64,000 nt of DNA from the NCBI GenBank assembly GCA_018266455.1, contig JAFEAJ010000009.1, positions 1 through 64,000 on the forward strand. The letters are read 5' to 3'. Origin of the DNA: Bacteroidota bacterium. GTDB lineage: Bacteria; Bacteroidota; Bacteroidia; Chitinophagales; Chitinophagaceae. The stretch's first letter is position 1, and each line of letters opens with the position of its first letter. Positions 56,969-64,000 of the stretch are shown here, one piece after another. A program made the position numbers and the translations under genes. Under the pieces are notes generated by a model that worked only from the letters and a program-made list of their open reading frames with translations, did not search any database and was not told where the DNA came from.

Positions 56969-58024
56969 ATGACAGATATCAATAAAACGGGAATTGTATT
57001 AATGAACCTTGGCTCTCCTGATTCCACTGAAGTGAAGGATGTGCGCAGGTATTTGATGGAATTCCTGATGGATGGCCGTGTGATCGATTATCCCTTTTTA
57101 TTTCGCATGCTTTTAGTTGGGGGGATCATCGTTCCTTTCCGGGCGCCGAAATCTGCGGAAGCGTATAAAACCATTTGGGCCAAAGACGGCTCTCCGTTGA
57201 TTGTGTTCACCAAACAATTGCAACAAGCATTGCAAAAACAAGTAGGACTGCCCGTAGAGATTGCCATGCGTTACGGCAACCCCATGGTAAAGGCTGCTTA
57301 TGATAGCCTGATGGAAAGGATAGAAGGGCTTGAAGCAGTGCTTGCCGTTCCATTGTACCCCCATTATGCCATGTCATCTTATGAAACTGCGGTTGAGCAT
57401 GCTAAGGCAGTTCATGCTAAAGGCAAATATCCCTTCAGGTTAAGTTTTATTAAACCTTATTATAATGAGGAAAATTATATTGATGCATTAAGCGAAAGCA
57501 TACGCCCTTATGTGCAGAAAGAGTATGATCATATCATTTTTAGCTATCATGGGATCCCCGAACGGCATATTAAAAAAAGCGACAGCACAGGCGGCCATTG
57601 CTTTCAACGGAATGATTGCTGTAATGTTTTTTCTCCTGCCCATATTACCTGTTACCGCCACCAGGTTTTTGAAACCACCAGGCTGGTTACAGGAAAATTA
57701 GATATCCCAAAGGAAAAGTTCAGCATTTCTTTTCAATCAAGGTTGGGTAAAGGCTGGCTTCAACCATTTACTGATGTAAGGTTGCAAGAACTGCCAAAGG
57801 AAAACATAAAAAAACTATTGGTTGTTTGCCCGGCATTTGTGAGCGATTGCCTGGAAACTCTTGAAGAAATTGCGGAAAGGGGGAAGGAGACTTTTTTAAT
57901 GGCGGGTGGGGATAGTTTTGAGATGGTGCCCTGCCTTAATACAAATCCTCTTTGGGTCAAAGCAATAGCAGGCTGGATCAACAATTATACAAAAGGAGAA
58001 ACAGGAATGTTATTAAGTTTGTAA
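56969..58024 (+). CDS. hemH: ferrochelatase
   Basis: 351 residues from the ATG at 56969 (MTDINKTGIVLMNLGSPDST), the conserved N-terminus. The catalytic histidine is in FSYHGIPERHIKK and the acidic partner in CPAFVSDCLETLEEI. It inserts ferrous iron into protoporphyrin IX. It is divergent from hemA, and hemJ follows on the same strand 72 bp downstream. Confidence 0.97.
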   Translation: MTDINKTGIVLMNLGSPDSTEVKDVRRYLMEFLMDGRVIDYPFLFRMLLVGGIIVPFRAPKSAEAYKTIWAKDGSPLIVFTKQLQQALQKQVGLPVEIAMRYGNPMVKAAYDSLMERIEGLEAVLAVPLYPHYAMSSYETAVEHAKAVHAKGKYPFRLSFIKPYYNEENYIDALSESIRPYVQKEYDHIIFSYHGIPERHIKKSDSTGGHCFQRNDCCNVFSPAHITCYRHQVFETTRLVTGKLDIPKEKFSISFQSRLGKGWLQPFTDVRLQELPKENIKKLLVVCPAFVSDCLETLEEIAERGKETFLMAGGDSFEMVPCLNTNPLWVKAIAGWINNYTKGETGMLLSL

Positions 58025-58096
58025 TTCATGGTTTGTGGTCGGCTAGCATGTTGATCGGGCATGCATCTCCACGGACTAAAACACTAAACTGAAAAC

Positions 58097-58645
58097 TTGT
58101 ATTTAAAAGCACTTCATATCATTTTTGTCATTACCTGGTTCGCCGGTATTTTTTATATGCCACGTCTTTTTATATATAATGTGGAAGCCGAAAACAAAAG
58201 CATGGAAGCTAAAAAACTATTGCACCGGCAATTCGAGATTATGATGAAGCGCTTATGGTATGTCATAACTATCCCATCGGCAATACTTACGCTGATATTT
58301 GGCCTCACTGTAATGTTCTACGAAGGATGGGATAAGTTTTTGTTTGCTGAAACGGGCAGATGGCTGCTGATAAAATTGATCTTTGTTTTTCTTCTTTACC
58401 TCTATTTTATTTCCCTGCATATCATTTTCGTACAGCAAATGAAAGGCATTTATAAATATACTTCGCAACAGCTTCGCATTTGGAACGAGGTGGCCACTGT
58501 TCTTTTGGTGGCTATTACCATGCTTGCAGTAGTGAAGCAAAGCATCAGCTTTATATGGGGCATAGCTGGCCTCATATTATTTATTATTATACTGATGGTG
58601 GCTATAAAAATCTATAAAAACATCAGGTCAGGGAAAGAAAGCTGA
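58097..58645 (+). CDS. hemJ: HemJ-type protoporphyrinogen IX oxidase
   Basis: 182 residues with four to five hydrophobic helices. The signature is LKALHIIFVITWFAGIFYMP near the N-terminus, with the conserved His of helix 1, and a later FISLHIIFVQQMKG with RIWNE. It oxidises protoporphyrinogen IX to protoporphyrin IX in the membrane. An in-frame stop at 58085 leaves only the TTG at 58097 as a sensible start. Its place directly after hemH supports the assignment and completes the heme pathway in this window. Confidence 0.88.
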   Translation: MYLKALHIIFVITWFAGIFYMPRLFIYNVEAENKSMEAKKLLHRQFEIMMKRLWYVITIPSAILTLIFGLTVMFYEGWDKFLFAETGRWLLIKLIFVFLLYLYFISLHIIFVQQMKGIYKYTSQQLRIWNEVATVLLVAITMLAVVKQSISFIWGIAGLILFIIILMVAIKIYKNIRSGKES

Positions 58646-58869
58646 ATCCGCTTTTTGCTCTTCGTTTTCTGCTTTGTGTGTTTTAACGATCCCCTTCCTG
58701 CATTTCATGCCCAAATAACCTGTGGGCAAGTTTTCGATATTCCATGCACAGGCAATGAAAAAACCTCCATAAAGGAGGCTTTATCAGACAGGGGGTAAAA
58801 AAGGCGTTTTTCAAGAACATTGGCTTAAACCGAACAGCAATTCATGGAATTGGCAATTAACTAATCTTT

Positions 58870-58971
58870 GTGAACAAAAGGGTCTTCCCTAAAAATATTA
58901 AGAGATTAAAAACGGGTGGTTACGGACTAGAAAAATTTGTCTACGAAGAGCCAATAAAGGAAGGGGAGTAG
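58870..58971 (+). CDS. possible 33-residue microprotein or gene fragment
   Basis: A GTG-initiated frame encodes a short basic peptide with the segment KRLKTGGYGLEKFVYEEP, which has a protein-like composition. The stop lies inside a terminator-type hairpin. TAATCTTTG just before it is one base too long to fit TAnnTTTG. It could equally be a decayed gene tail or a non-coding RNA. I do not recognise a family. Confidence 0.2.
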   Translation: MNKRVFPKNIKRLKTGGYGLEKFVYEEPIKEGE

Positions 58972-58988
58972 GAATACCCCCCTTTTTA
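58961..58988 (+). terminator. terminator-like hairpin in the hemJ-ileS spacer
   Basis: GGGG-A-GTA, tetraloop GGAA, TAC-C-CCCC forms a stem with one internal mismatch, followed by TTTTT. It has no annotated gene directly upstream on this strand, so it suggests an independent small transcript. Confidence 0.5.
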
Positions 58989-59336
58989 ACCCCTAAACCC
59001 TAAACCGTAGAAAAGGTTTTTCATGTAATGTAGCTATTACAGGAATAATTTTATAGTTGACTTGTTAGTAGTAGATAAGAATCAAATAGTTGTAATCTTT
59101 TTTAAGAATATTGGAAGTTTTTCAAAAGTTTAGATATTGTTGGGTAGTTAAAAACATAAATTATGCCAAAGCAGGCAAATGTGGATAACCAAGGTTCATT
59201 GTGCAGAAACTTGAATGCTTTTTGCAAGTTATTAACGAACCTTGGAATCCAATAAAGCTGCATCATATTTTTACTCTTTGTTGATTTTATTGCCTTGAAC
59301 ATAGCGGCCCTTCGCTTTTTTGCTTTTATTTCTCCG

Positions 59337-59344
59337 TAACTTTG
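59337..59344 (+). promoter_or_regulatory. ileS -7 element
   Basis: TAACTTTG matches TAnnTTTG exactly, 34 bp upstream of the ileS ATG. Confidence 0.6.
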
Positions 59345-59378
59345 CACACATTTTTTAAAAAGGCTCCTGATTTTTACT

Positions 59379-62300
59379 ATGCCTGCAAAATATCGTGAAT
59401 ACCAACAGTTAAATTTGCCCTTAATTGGCCGTGAAGTTCTTGGTAAATGGGAAGCCGGTCTGGCTTTTGAGAAAAGCGTTGAACTTCGTGAAGGGGCAAC
59501 CCCTTTTGTTTTTTATGAAGGGCCTCCAAGCGCTAACGGAATGCCGGGCATACACCATGTCATCTCCAGGACGCTGAAAGACCTGGTGTGCCGCTACAAA
59601 ACCATGAAAGGTTTCCAGGTGAAGCGCAAAGGTGGGTGGGACACCCATGGATTGCCGGTTGAACTGGGCGTCGAAAAAGAGCTGGGCATTACCAAAGAAG
59701 ATATAGGGAAAAAAATTTCTGTTGAAGACTATAATAAAAAATGCCGTGAAGCAGTATTGCGCTATAAAAACAAGTGGGATGACCTGACAAAACAAATGGG
59801 TTACTGGGTTGACCTGGAAAACCCCTACATCACTTTTGAAAATAACTATATTGAAACACTTTGGTGGATCCTAAAGCAGCTTTATCATAAAGGATGGTTG
59901 TATGAAGATGTGAGCATACAGCCTTACTCTCCGGCAGCGGGAACAGGGCTGAGCTCTCATGAGCTGAACCAGCCGGGAACATATAAAGATGTAAAGGACA
60001 CAAGCTGTGTGGCGATGTTCAGGGCAAGCAAAAATGAAAAGAGCAGATTTTTGTTTGAAGCTTTAAAAAATCAAGCCAATATTGGCTCCGAAGAAATTTT
60101 TTTCCTTGCCTGGACGACAACGCCCTGGACTTTGCCTTCTAATCTTGGGCTGACAGTAGGCCCTTCTATTACTTATCAACTAGTAAAAACTAAAAACCCA
60201 TATACAAATGAGATTGTTAATGTAATCCTTACAAAAGAAAGGTTTGCTTCCTATTTTTTATCTAATGGGGCTGGTGAAGTTGGTTGGGCAAGTACCCCAA
60301 AAGGAAACACTATGGAAGGGCCAGTTGCCGTTGGCAATAAGATCAGGGTATTTGAAGTGCTTGCTGAATTCAAAGGAAAAGAACTCGAAGGCATTTCTTA
60401 CGAACAACTCCTTCCATTTGAAGCCAACAAAACCGATAATCCGAATGCTTTTAAAATTTTGTTGGGAGATTTTGTTACCACAGAAGACGGCACCGGCATC
60501 GTTCACACGGCACCGGCATTTGGTGCTGATGACTTTAAGATTGGGAAGAAATATAATATCGGCATATTAACAATGGTTGATAAACAGGGAAAATTTGTAG
60601 AAGGACTGGGCGAGTTCAGCAACCGTTATGTAAAGAATTATAAAGACGATCCGAATTATGTTGATGTGAACGTTGACATTTGCGTGAAGTTAAAAAAAGA
60701 AAACCGCGCATTCAAGATAGAAAAATACGAGCACAGCTACCCGCACTGCTGGAGAACAGATAAACCAATTTTATATTATCCCCTCGATGCCTGGTTTATT
60801 AAAACCACGGCATTAAAAGACAGGATGGTGGAGCTCAACAAAAAAATCAACTGGAAGCCAAAATCAACCGGCGAAGGGCGTTTTGGGAACTGGTTGGAAA
60901 ATATGGTTGACTGGAACCTGAGCCGCAGCCGTTTTTGGGGAACGCCATTGCCGGTATGGAGAACAGAAGACGGCAGCGAAGAAATTTGTATTGGCTCTAT
61001 TAAAGAATTGCTGGCTGAATCAAAAAAAGCGGATGGCTTATTAGGCACTCACAACGCACAATGCATGGCTGACAAACTTGACCTGCATAAGCCTTTTGTT
61101 GATGAAATTATATTAATCAGTCAATCCGGTAAACCGATGAAACGTGTTCCGGATTTGATTGATGTTTGGTTCGATTCCGGCGCCATGCCTTATGCCCAAT
61201 GGCATTTTCCGTTTGAGAATATTGAAACCTTCGCGCAAAATTACCCGGCAGACTTTATTGCCGAAGGCGTTGACCAAACACGCGGCTGGTTTTATACATT
61301 GCACGCCATCGGTTCATTAATAAAAGAAAGCGTAACCGATGAATTGCAAAAAGCAAATCTTTCAACAAAAAATGTTGACGGGCGTGCTTTCAAAACCGTT
61401 GTGAGCAATGGGTTGGTTTTAGATAAGAACGGAAACAAAATGAGCAAGCGCCTTGGCAACGTGGTCGATCCTTTTAAAACCATCGGGCAGTTTGGCCCTG
61501 ATGCCACGCGCTGGTACCTTATCACTAATGCCTCGCCCTGGGAGAGCATGAAGTTTGATATCGATGGCATCAAAGAAGTACAACGTAAATTCTTTGGCAC
61601 ATTATATAACACGTATCAGTTCTTTGCGCTGTATGCCAATGTAGATGGGTTTAGCTTTTCTGAAAAGTACATTCCCGTTTCAGACCGCCCTGAAATCGAC
61701 CAGTGGATACTTTCTTCATTGAACACCTTGATAAAAAAGGTTACAGAGAACTTTGATGAGTATGAGCCAACGGTTGCCGGGAGGGTCATAGAGAATTTTG
61801 TAGATGAGCAATTGAGCAATTGGTATGTGCGCCTTTGCCGTCGCCGCTTCTGGAAAGGAGATTATGAACATGACAAGATCTGCGCATATCAAACCTTATA
61901 TGAATGCCTCGAAACCGTGGCATTATTAATGGCGCCTGTTTCGCCTTTCTTTTCGGACTGGCTTTTTGGCAACCTTAATGAAGCAACTGGCAAAAGCAAA
62001 GTGCAATCCATACACCATGCCGATTTTCCTGAAGCAAACAAAACGGCTATTGACGAGGCTTTGGAAGAAAGGATGCAACTGGCACAGGATGCCTCATCGC
62101 TTATCTTATCATTAAGGAAAAAAGTAAATATAAAAGTGAGGCAGCCACTTCTTAGGGTGCTTATACCCGTACTGAGCCCGAGCATGAAAAGCCAGCTCGA
62201 AAAGGTGGGGGATCTTATCAAAAGCGAGGTAAATGTTAAAGAAATCCAGTTGCTGACCGAAACAGACGGATTCATCAGAAAAAAGATAAAACCAAACTTT

Positions 62301-62801
62301 GTTGCGCTTGGAAAAAAGATCGGCCCCAAAATGAAAGCTGTTTCACAGGCATTGGCGGCTTTTTCTCAGGAAGATATTGCCAAATTGGAAAAAGAAGGCA
62401 GTTATACTTTGTTAATTGATAGCGAACCCTTAATATTACAGGTTAATGAGGTTGAGATAGCGAGTGAAGATGTGCCGGGCTGGATGGTCGCTAATAATAA
62501 CGCCCTGACAGTTGCGCTGGACGTGAACATGACCCCTGATTTGGTGAATGAAGGGAATGCAAGAGAGCTGGTGAACAGGATCCAGAAAATAAGAAAGGAC
62601 AATGGTTATGAGCTCACTGACAAGATACTTGTAAAAGTTGCTGAAGCCCCTGCGCTAAAAGAATCCATTACTCAATTTAATACCTATATTTGCGCCGAAA
62701 TTTTGGCAGATGATCTTGAAATTGTGCCTGAAATTGCAGGTGGCACTGAAATTGAAGTAAATGATATTCCCTTAAAAGTTTTAGTTACCAAAAAAGCCTA
62801 A
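59379..62801 (+). CDS. ileS: isoleucyl-tRNA synthetase
   Basis: 1140 residues. The class I signatures are PPSANGMPGIHHVISR (the HIGH-equivalent) and KNGNKMSKRLGNVVDP (KMSKS). The editing domain has the threonine-rich WTTTPWTLPSN and TEDGTGIVHTAPAFG. The length fits the long form that lacks a C-terminal zinc-finger. It charges tRNA-Ile and hydrolyses mischarged valine. The DksA-like gene begins 4 bp after its stop. Confidence 0.97.
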   Translation: MPAKYREYQQLNLPLIGREVLGKWEAGLAFEKSVELREGATPFVFYEGPPSANGMPGIHHVISRTLKDLVCRYKTMKGFQVKRKGGWDTHGLPVELGVEKELGITKEDIGKKISVEDYNKKCREAVLRYKNKWDDLTKQMGYWVDLENPYITFENNYIETLWWILKQLYHKGWLYEDVSIQPYSPAAGTGLSSHELNQPGTYKDVKDTSCVAMFRASKNEKSRFLFEALKNQANIGSEEIFFLAWTTTPWTLPSNLGLTVGPSITYQLVKTKNPYTNEIVNVILTKERFASYFLSNGAGEVGWASTPKGNTMEGPVAVGNKIRVFEVLAEFKGKELEGISYEQLLPFEANKTDNPNAFKILLGDFVTTEDGTGIVHTAPAFGADDFKIGKKYNIGILTMVDKQGKFVEGLGEFSNRYVKNYKDDPNYVDVNVDICVKLKKENRAFKIEKYEHSYPHCWRTDKPILYYPLDAWFIKTTALKDRMVELNKKINWKPKSTGEGRFGNWLENMVDWNLSRSRFWGTPLPVWRTEDGSEEICIGSIKELLAESKKADGLLGTHNAQCMADKLDLHKPFVDEIILISQSGKPMKRVPDLIDVWFDSGAMPYAQWHFPFENIETFAQNYPADFIAEGVDQTRGWFYTLHAIGSLIKESVTDELQKANLSTKNVDGRAFKTVVSNGLVLDKNGNKMSKRLGNVVDPFKTIGQFGPDATRWYLITNASPWESMKFDIDGIKEVQRKFFGTLYNTYQFFALYANVDGFSFSEKYIPVSDRPEIDQWILSSLNTLIKKVTENFDEYEPTVAGRVIENFVDEQLSNWYVRLCRRRFWKGDYEHDKICAYQTLYECLETVALLMAPVSPFFSDWLFGNLNEATGKSKVQSIHHADFPEANKTAIDEALEERMQLAQDASSLILSLRKKVNIKVRQPLLRVLIPVLSPSMKSQLEKVGDLIKSEVNVKEIQLLTETDGFIRKKIKPNFVALGKKIGPKMKAVSQALAAFSQEDIAKLEKEGSYTLLIDSEPLILQVNEVEIASEDVPGWMVANNNALTVALDVNMTPDLVNEGNARELVNRIQKIRKDNGYELTDKILVKVAEAPALKESITQFNTYICAEILADDLEIVPEIAGGTEIEVNDIPLKVLVTKKA

Positions 62802-62805
62802 CAAC

Positions 62806-63612
62806 ATGGCAACCAAGAAGAAATCGGCAAAACCCGCTAAAAAAGTCGCACAAAAAAAACCTGCTCCGGCAAAGAAAGCTACTGCCAAACCTGCAGCAAA
62901 GCACGCCGGTGCAAAGGTTGCGAAGAAACCTGCCCCTAAAAAAGCTGCCCTTAAAAAGGTTGCAGACAAGGCACATCCTAAAAAGACGGATCATTCCAAG
63001 CCGGTTGTTAAAAAGGAAATTTCTAAAAAACCTTTGCCAAAGGCACCAGAAAAAAAACATGAAACAGCCAAACTATCTATGCCTCTGCCTGTGAAGCAAC
63101 AGCCTAAAAAACCTGAAGCCCCAGCAAAACCTGTAAAGGTTGTTATGCCGGAAATTAAAACTAAAACTGTCCGTAAATATGAACCCGAGTTTACAAAATC
63201 AGTTTTAGATGTACCACTACAAGAACAAAATAACGGGCCCATTATGAGATATACCGATGTTGAGTTGACTGAATTTAAGGAGTTGATCACAAAAAAATTG
63301 GATGCAGCAAAAAAAGAACTGGCTTATTTGCAGGGATTGATTACCCGCAAAGATGAAATGGGCGGCGATAATGACGATGCCCGCTACATGACTATGGAAG
63401 ACGGCAGCATGAGCATGGAAAGAGAACAATTGAGCCAGATGGCGAGCCGCCAGATCACTTTTATTGACCATTTGGAAAAGGCATTGATGCGCATTGAAAA
63501 CAAGACTTATGGCATTTGCCGAGTTACCGGCAAGCTGATCGATAAAGCCAGGCTTCGCGCAGTTCCTCATGCCACACTAAGCATTGAAGCAAAGCAATTG
63601 ATGAACAAATAA
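62806..63612 (+). CDS. DksA/TraR-like protein with Lys/Ala/Pro-rich N-terminal tail
   Basis: 268 residues. The first 120 or so are highly basic and repetitive (KPAKKVAQKKPAPAKKATAK), resembling histone H1-like tails that bind nucleic acid. The C-terminal part has the DksA/TraR coiled-coil (LTEFKELITKKLDAAKKELA) and the family zinc-finger region, but only one cysteine remains (GICRVTGKLIDKARLRAVPH, then ATLSIEAKQ), so zinc binding is lost. It could act on RNA polymerase or the nucleoid. It is coupled to ileS and followed by a strong terminator. Confidence 0.85.
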   Translation: MATKKKSAKPAKKVAQKKPAPAKKATAKPAAKHAGAKVAKKPAPKKAALKKVADKAHPKKTDHSKPVVKKEISKKPLPKAPEKKHETAKLSMPLPVKQQPKKPEAPAKPVKVVMPEIKTKTVRKYEPEFTKSVLDVPLQEQNNGPIMRYTDVELTEFKELITKKLDAAKKELAYLQGLITRKDEMGGDNDDARYMTMEDGSMSMEREQLSQMASRQITFIDHLEKALMRIENKTYGICRVTGKLIDKARLRAVPHATLSIEAKQLMNK

Positions 63613-63636
63613 TTTAAAACAGCACATAGTTAAACC

Positions 63637-63662
63637 AGGATTGCGGGAGCAATCCTTTTTTA
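63637..63662 (+). terminator. rho-independent terminator
   Basis: AGGATTGC (63637-63644), tetraloop GGGA and GCAATCCT (63649-63656) form a perfect 8-bp stem, followed by TTTTTTA. It ends the ileS-DksA-like unit. Confidence 0.92.
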
Positions 63663-63761
63663 TTTGCTGATTTAAAATATGGAGATAATAACAAGCCCTC
63701 TAAAATTGCCCCCAAAAAAAATCAAAATCAGAAATTATTTTTTCCAGATCAAAACAAGCTT

Positions 63762-64000
63762 ATGCAATCAAAAATTTTATTGATTATTTCTGCGCTTGCT
63801 TTAGGCGCTATTCTCCCTACTCAGGCAGCCATCAATACCAAATTGGCAAAAGCGATCGGAAGCCCGGTTTATGCTGCATTTGTTTCATTCGCTGTTGGCA
63901 CCATTGCCCTCTTCGTGTATCTGATGGTTGCAAAACAATTCAATGTACACGCGTTACAGCCAAAGCAACACCCATGGTGGATATGGATAGGAGGTTTGCT
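63762..64000 (+). CDS. DMT-type transporter (YdcZ/DUF606-like), partial
   Basis: The frame opens at the ATG at 63762 and runs off the window. The visible 79 residues begin MQSKILLIISALALGAILPT with QAAINTKLAKAIGSPVYAAF and a second hydrophobic helix (FVSFAVGTIALFVYLMVA). The pattern is that of YdcZ/DUF606-type small multidrug or metabolite transporters, where the first half includes a Gln/Asn motif in helix 1. The C-terminus and the number of helices cannot be seen. Confidence 0.78.
   Translation, partial: MQSKILLIISALALGAILPTQAAINTKLAKAIGSPVYAAFVSFAVGTIALFVYLMVAKQFNVHALQPKQHPWWIWIGGL

Larger units (their letters stand above)
58646..59378. other. 0.7-kb spacer with hairpins and a possible small transcript
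   Basis: No standard gene is seen. From left to right it holds a CCTGTG/CACAGG hairpin (58719-58752), a short CCTCC/GGAGG hairpin followed by TTTA (58761-58783) that may end hemJ transcription, a 33-codon GTG frame (58870-58971) and a terminator-like hairpin (58961-58988). The ileS promoter lies at its right end. Confidence 0.5.

Noticed and set aside
58988..59010. CCCTAAACCCTAAACC, resembling a plant telomere repeat
   Set aside because: Only two and a half short copies in an AT-rich spacer; chance similarity with no biological reason in a bacterium.
59102..59347. 81-codon minus-strand frame in the hemJ-ileS spacer
   Set aside because: It starts with GTG inside the ileS -7 element and has no recognisable motif; composition fits random AT-rich DNA.

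Overview
The window looks like a chromosome segment of a member of the Bacteroidota, most likely Chitinophagaceae or a close relative. This rests on four things seen in the sequence. Many start regions carry the Bacteroidota sigma-A -7 element TAnnTTTG close to the start codon. Shine-Dalgarno sequences are scarce. Three proteins end in type IX secretion (T9SS) sorting domains. The gene families are typical of the phylum: a heme C5 pathway with HemJ, DUF1800/DUF1501, a Reg_prop/Y_Y_Y sensor kinase, and AcpP-FabF-Rnc. The family assignment is an inference from protein style, not from a search.

Layout. 0-2.2 kb: an accessory patch with a broken thioredoxin-fold gene, REP-like hairpin repeats and a lone methyltransferase. 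2.2-5.3 kb: GNAT, then acpP-fabF-rnc. 5.7-9.7 kb: three consecutive secreted proteins, each with a C-terminal T9SS-like tail. 9.8-19.7 kb: a same-strand block made of a sensor kinase/response regulator pair followed by five secreted or envelope proteins (an OmpA-LamG fusion, an Ig-like protein, a coiled-coil Cys protein, a large metzincin-type protease and a small secreted protein). 19.8-24.7 kb: methylmalonyl-CoA epimerase, iscS, an IscA-type protein, a UPF0145 protein, serS and an outer-membrane barrel. 24.7-34.5 kb: an AlkB-type monooxygenase, a DUF1800/DUF1501 pair and a complete RND efflux operon. 34.7-39.5 kb: a small conserved protein, gyrB, an AraC regulator and a lipoprotein serpin. 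39.7-43.2 kb: a cell-surface redox module (c-type cytochrome, di-heme oxidoreductase, Rieske lipoprotein, porin). 43.3-58.6 kb: pirin, a Crp/Fnr regulator, two TMEM175-like channels and an almost complete heme biosynthesis supercluster. 58.6-64 kb: a 0.7-kb gap with possible small RNA structure, ileS, a DksA-like protein and the start of a YdcZ-type transporter.

How the parts fit. The heme cluster encodes each enzyme from glutamyl-tRNA to protoheme: hemA, hemL, hemB, hemC, hemD, hemE, hemF plus hemN, hemJ and hemH. It therefore has both oxygen-dependent and oxygen-independent coproporphyrinogen oxidases, and it lies beside a Crp/Fnr-type regulator and a heme-consuming surface redox module. 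A near-palindromic FNR-like motif, TTTGACCAWGATCAWAT, occurs in the hemA/hemH divergent spacer and again upstream of the serpin gene, which hints at shared regulation.

The best candidates for undescribed systems are the kinase-linked secreted metzincin/OmpA block (9.8-19.7 kb) and the di-heme/Rieske/porin module (39.7-43.2 kb). All functional statements come from reading motifs by eye; no database search was run.
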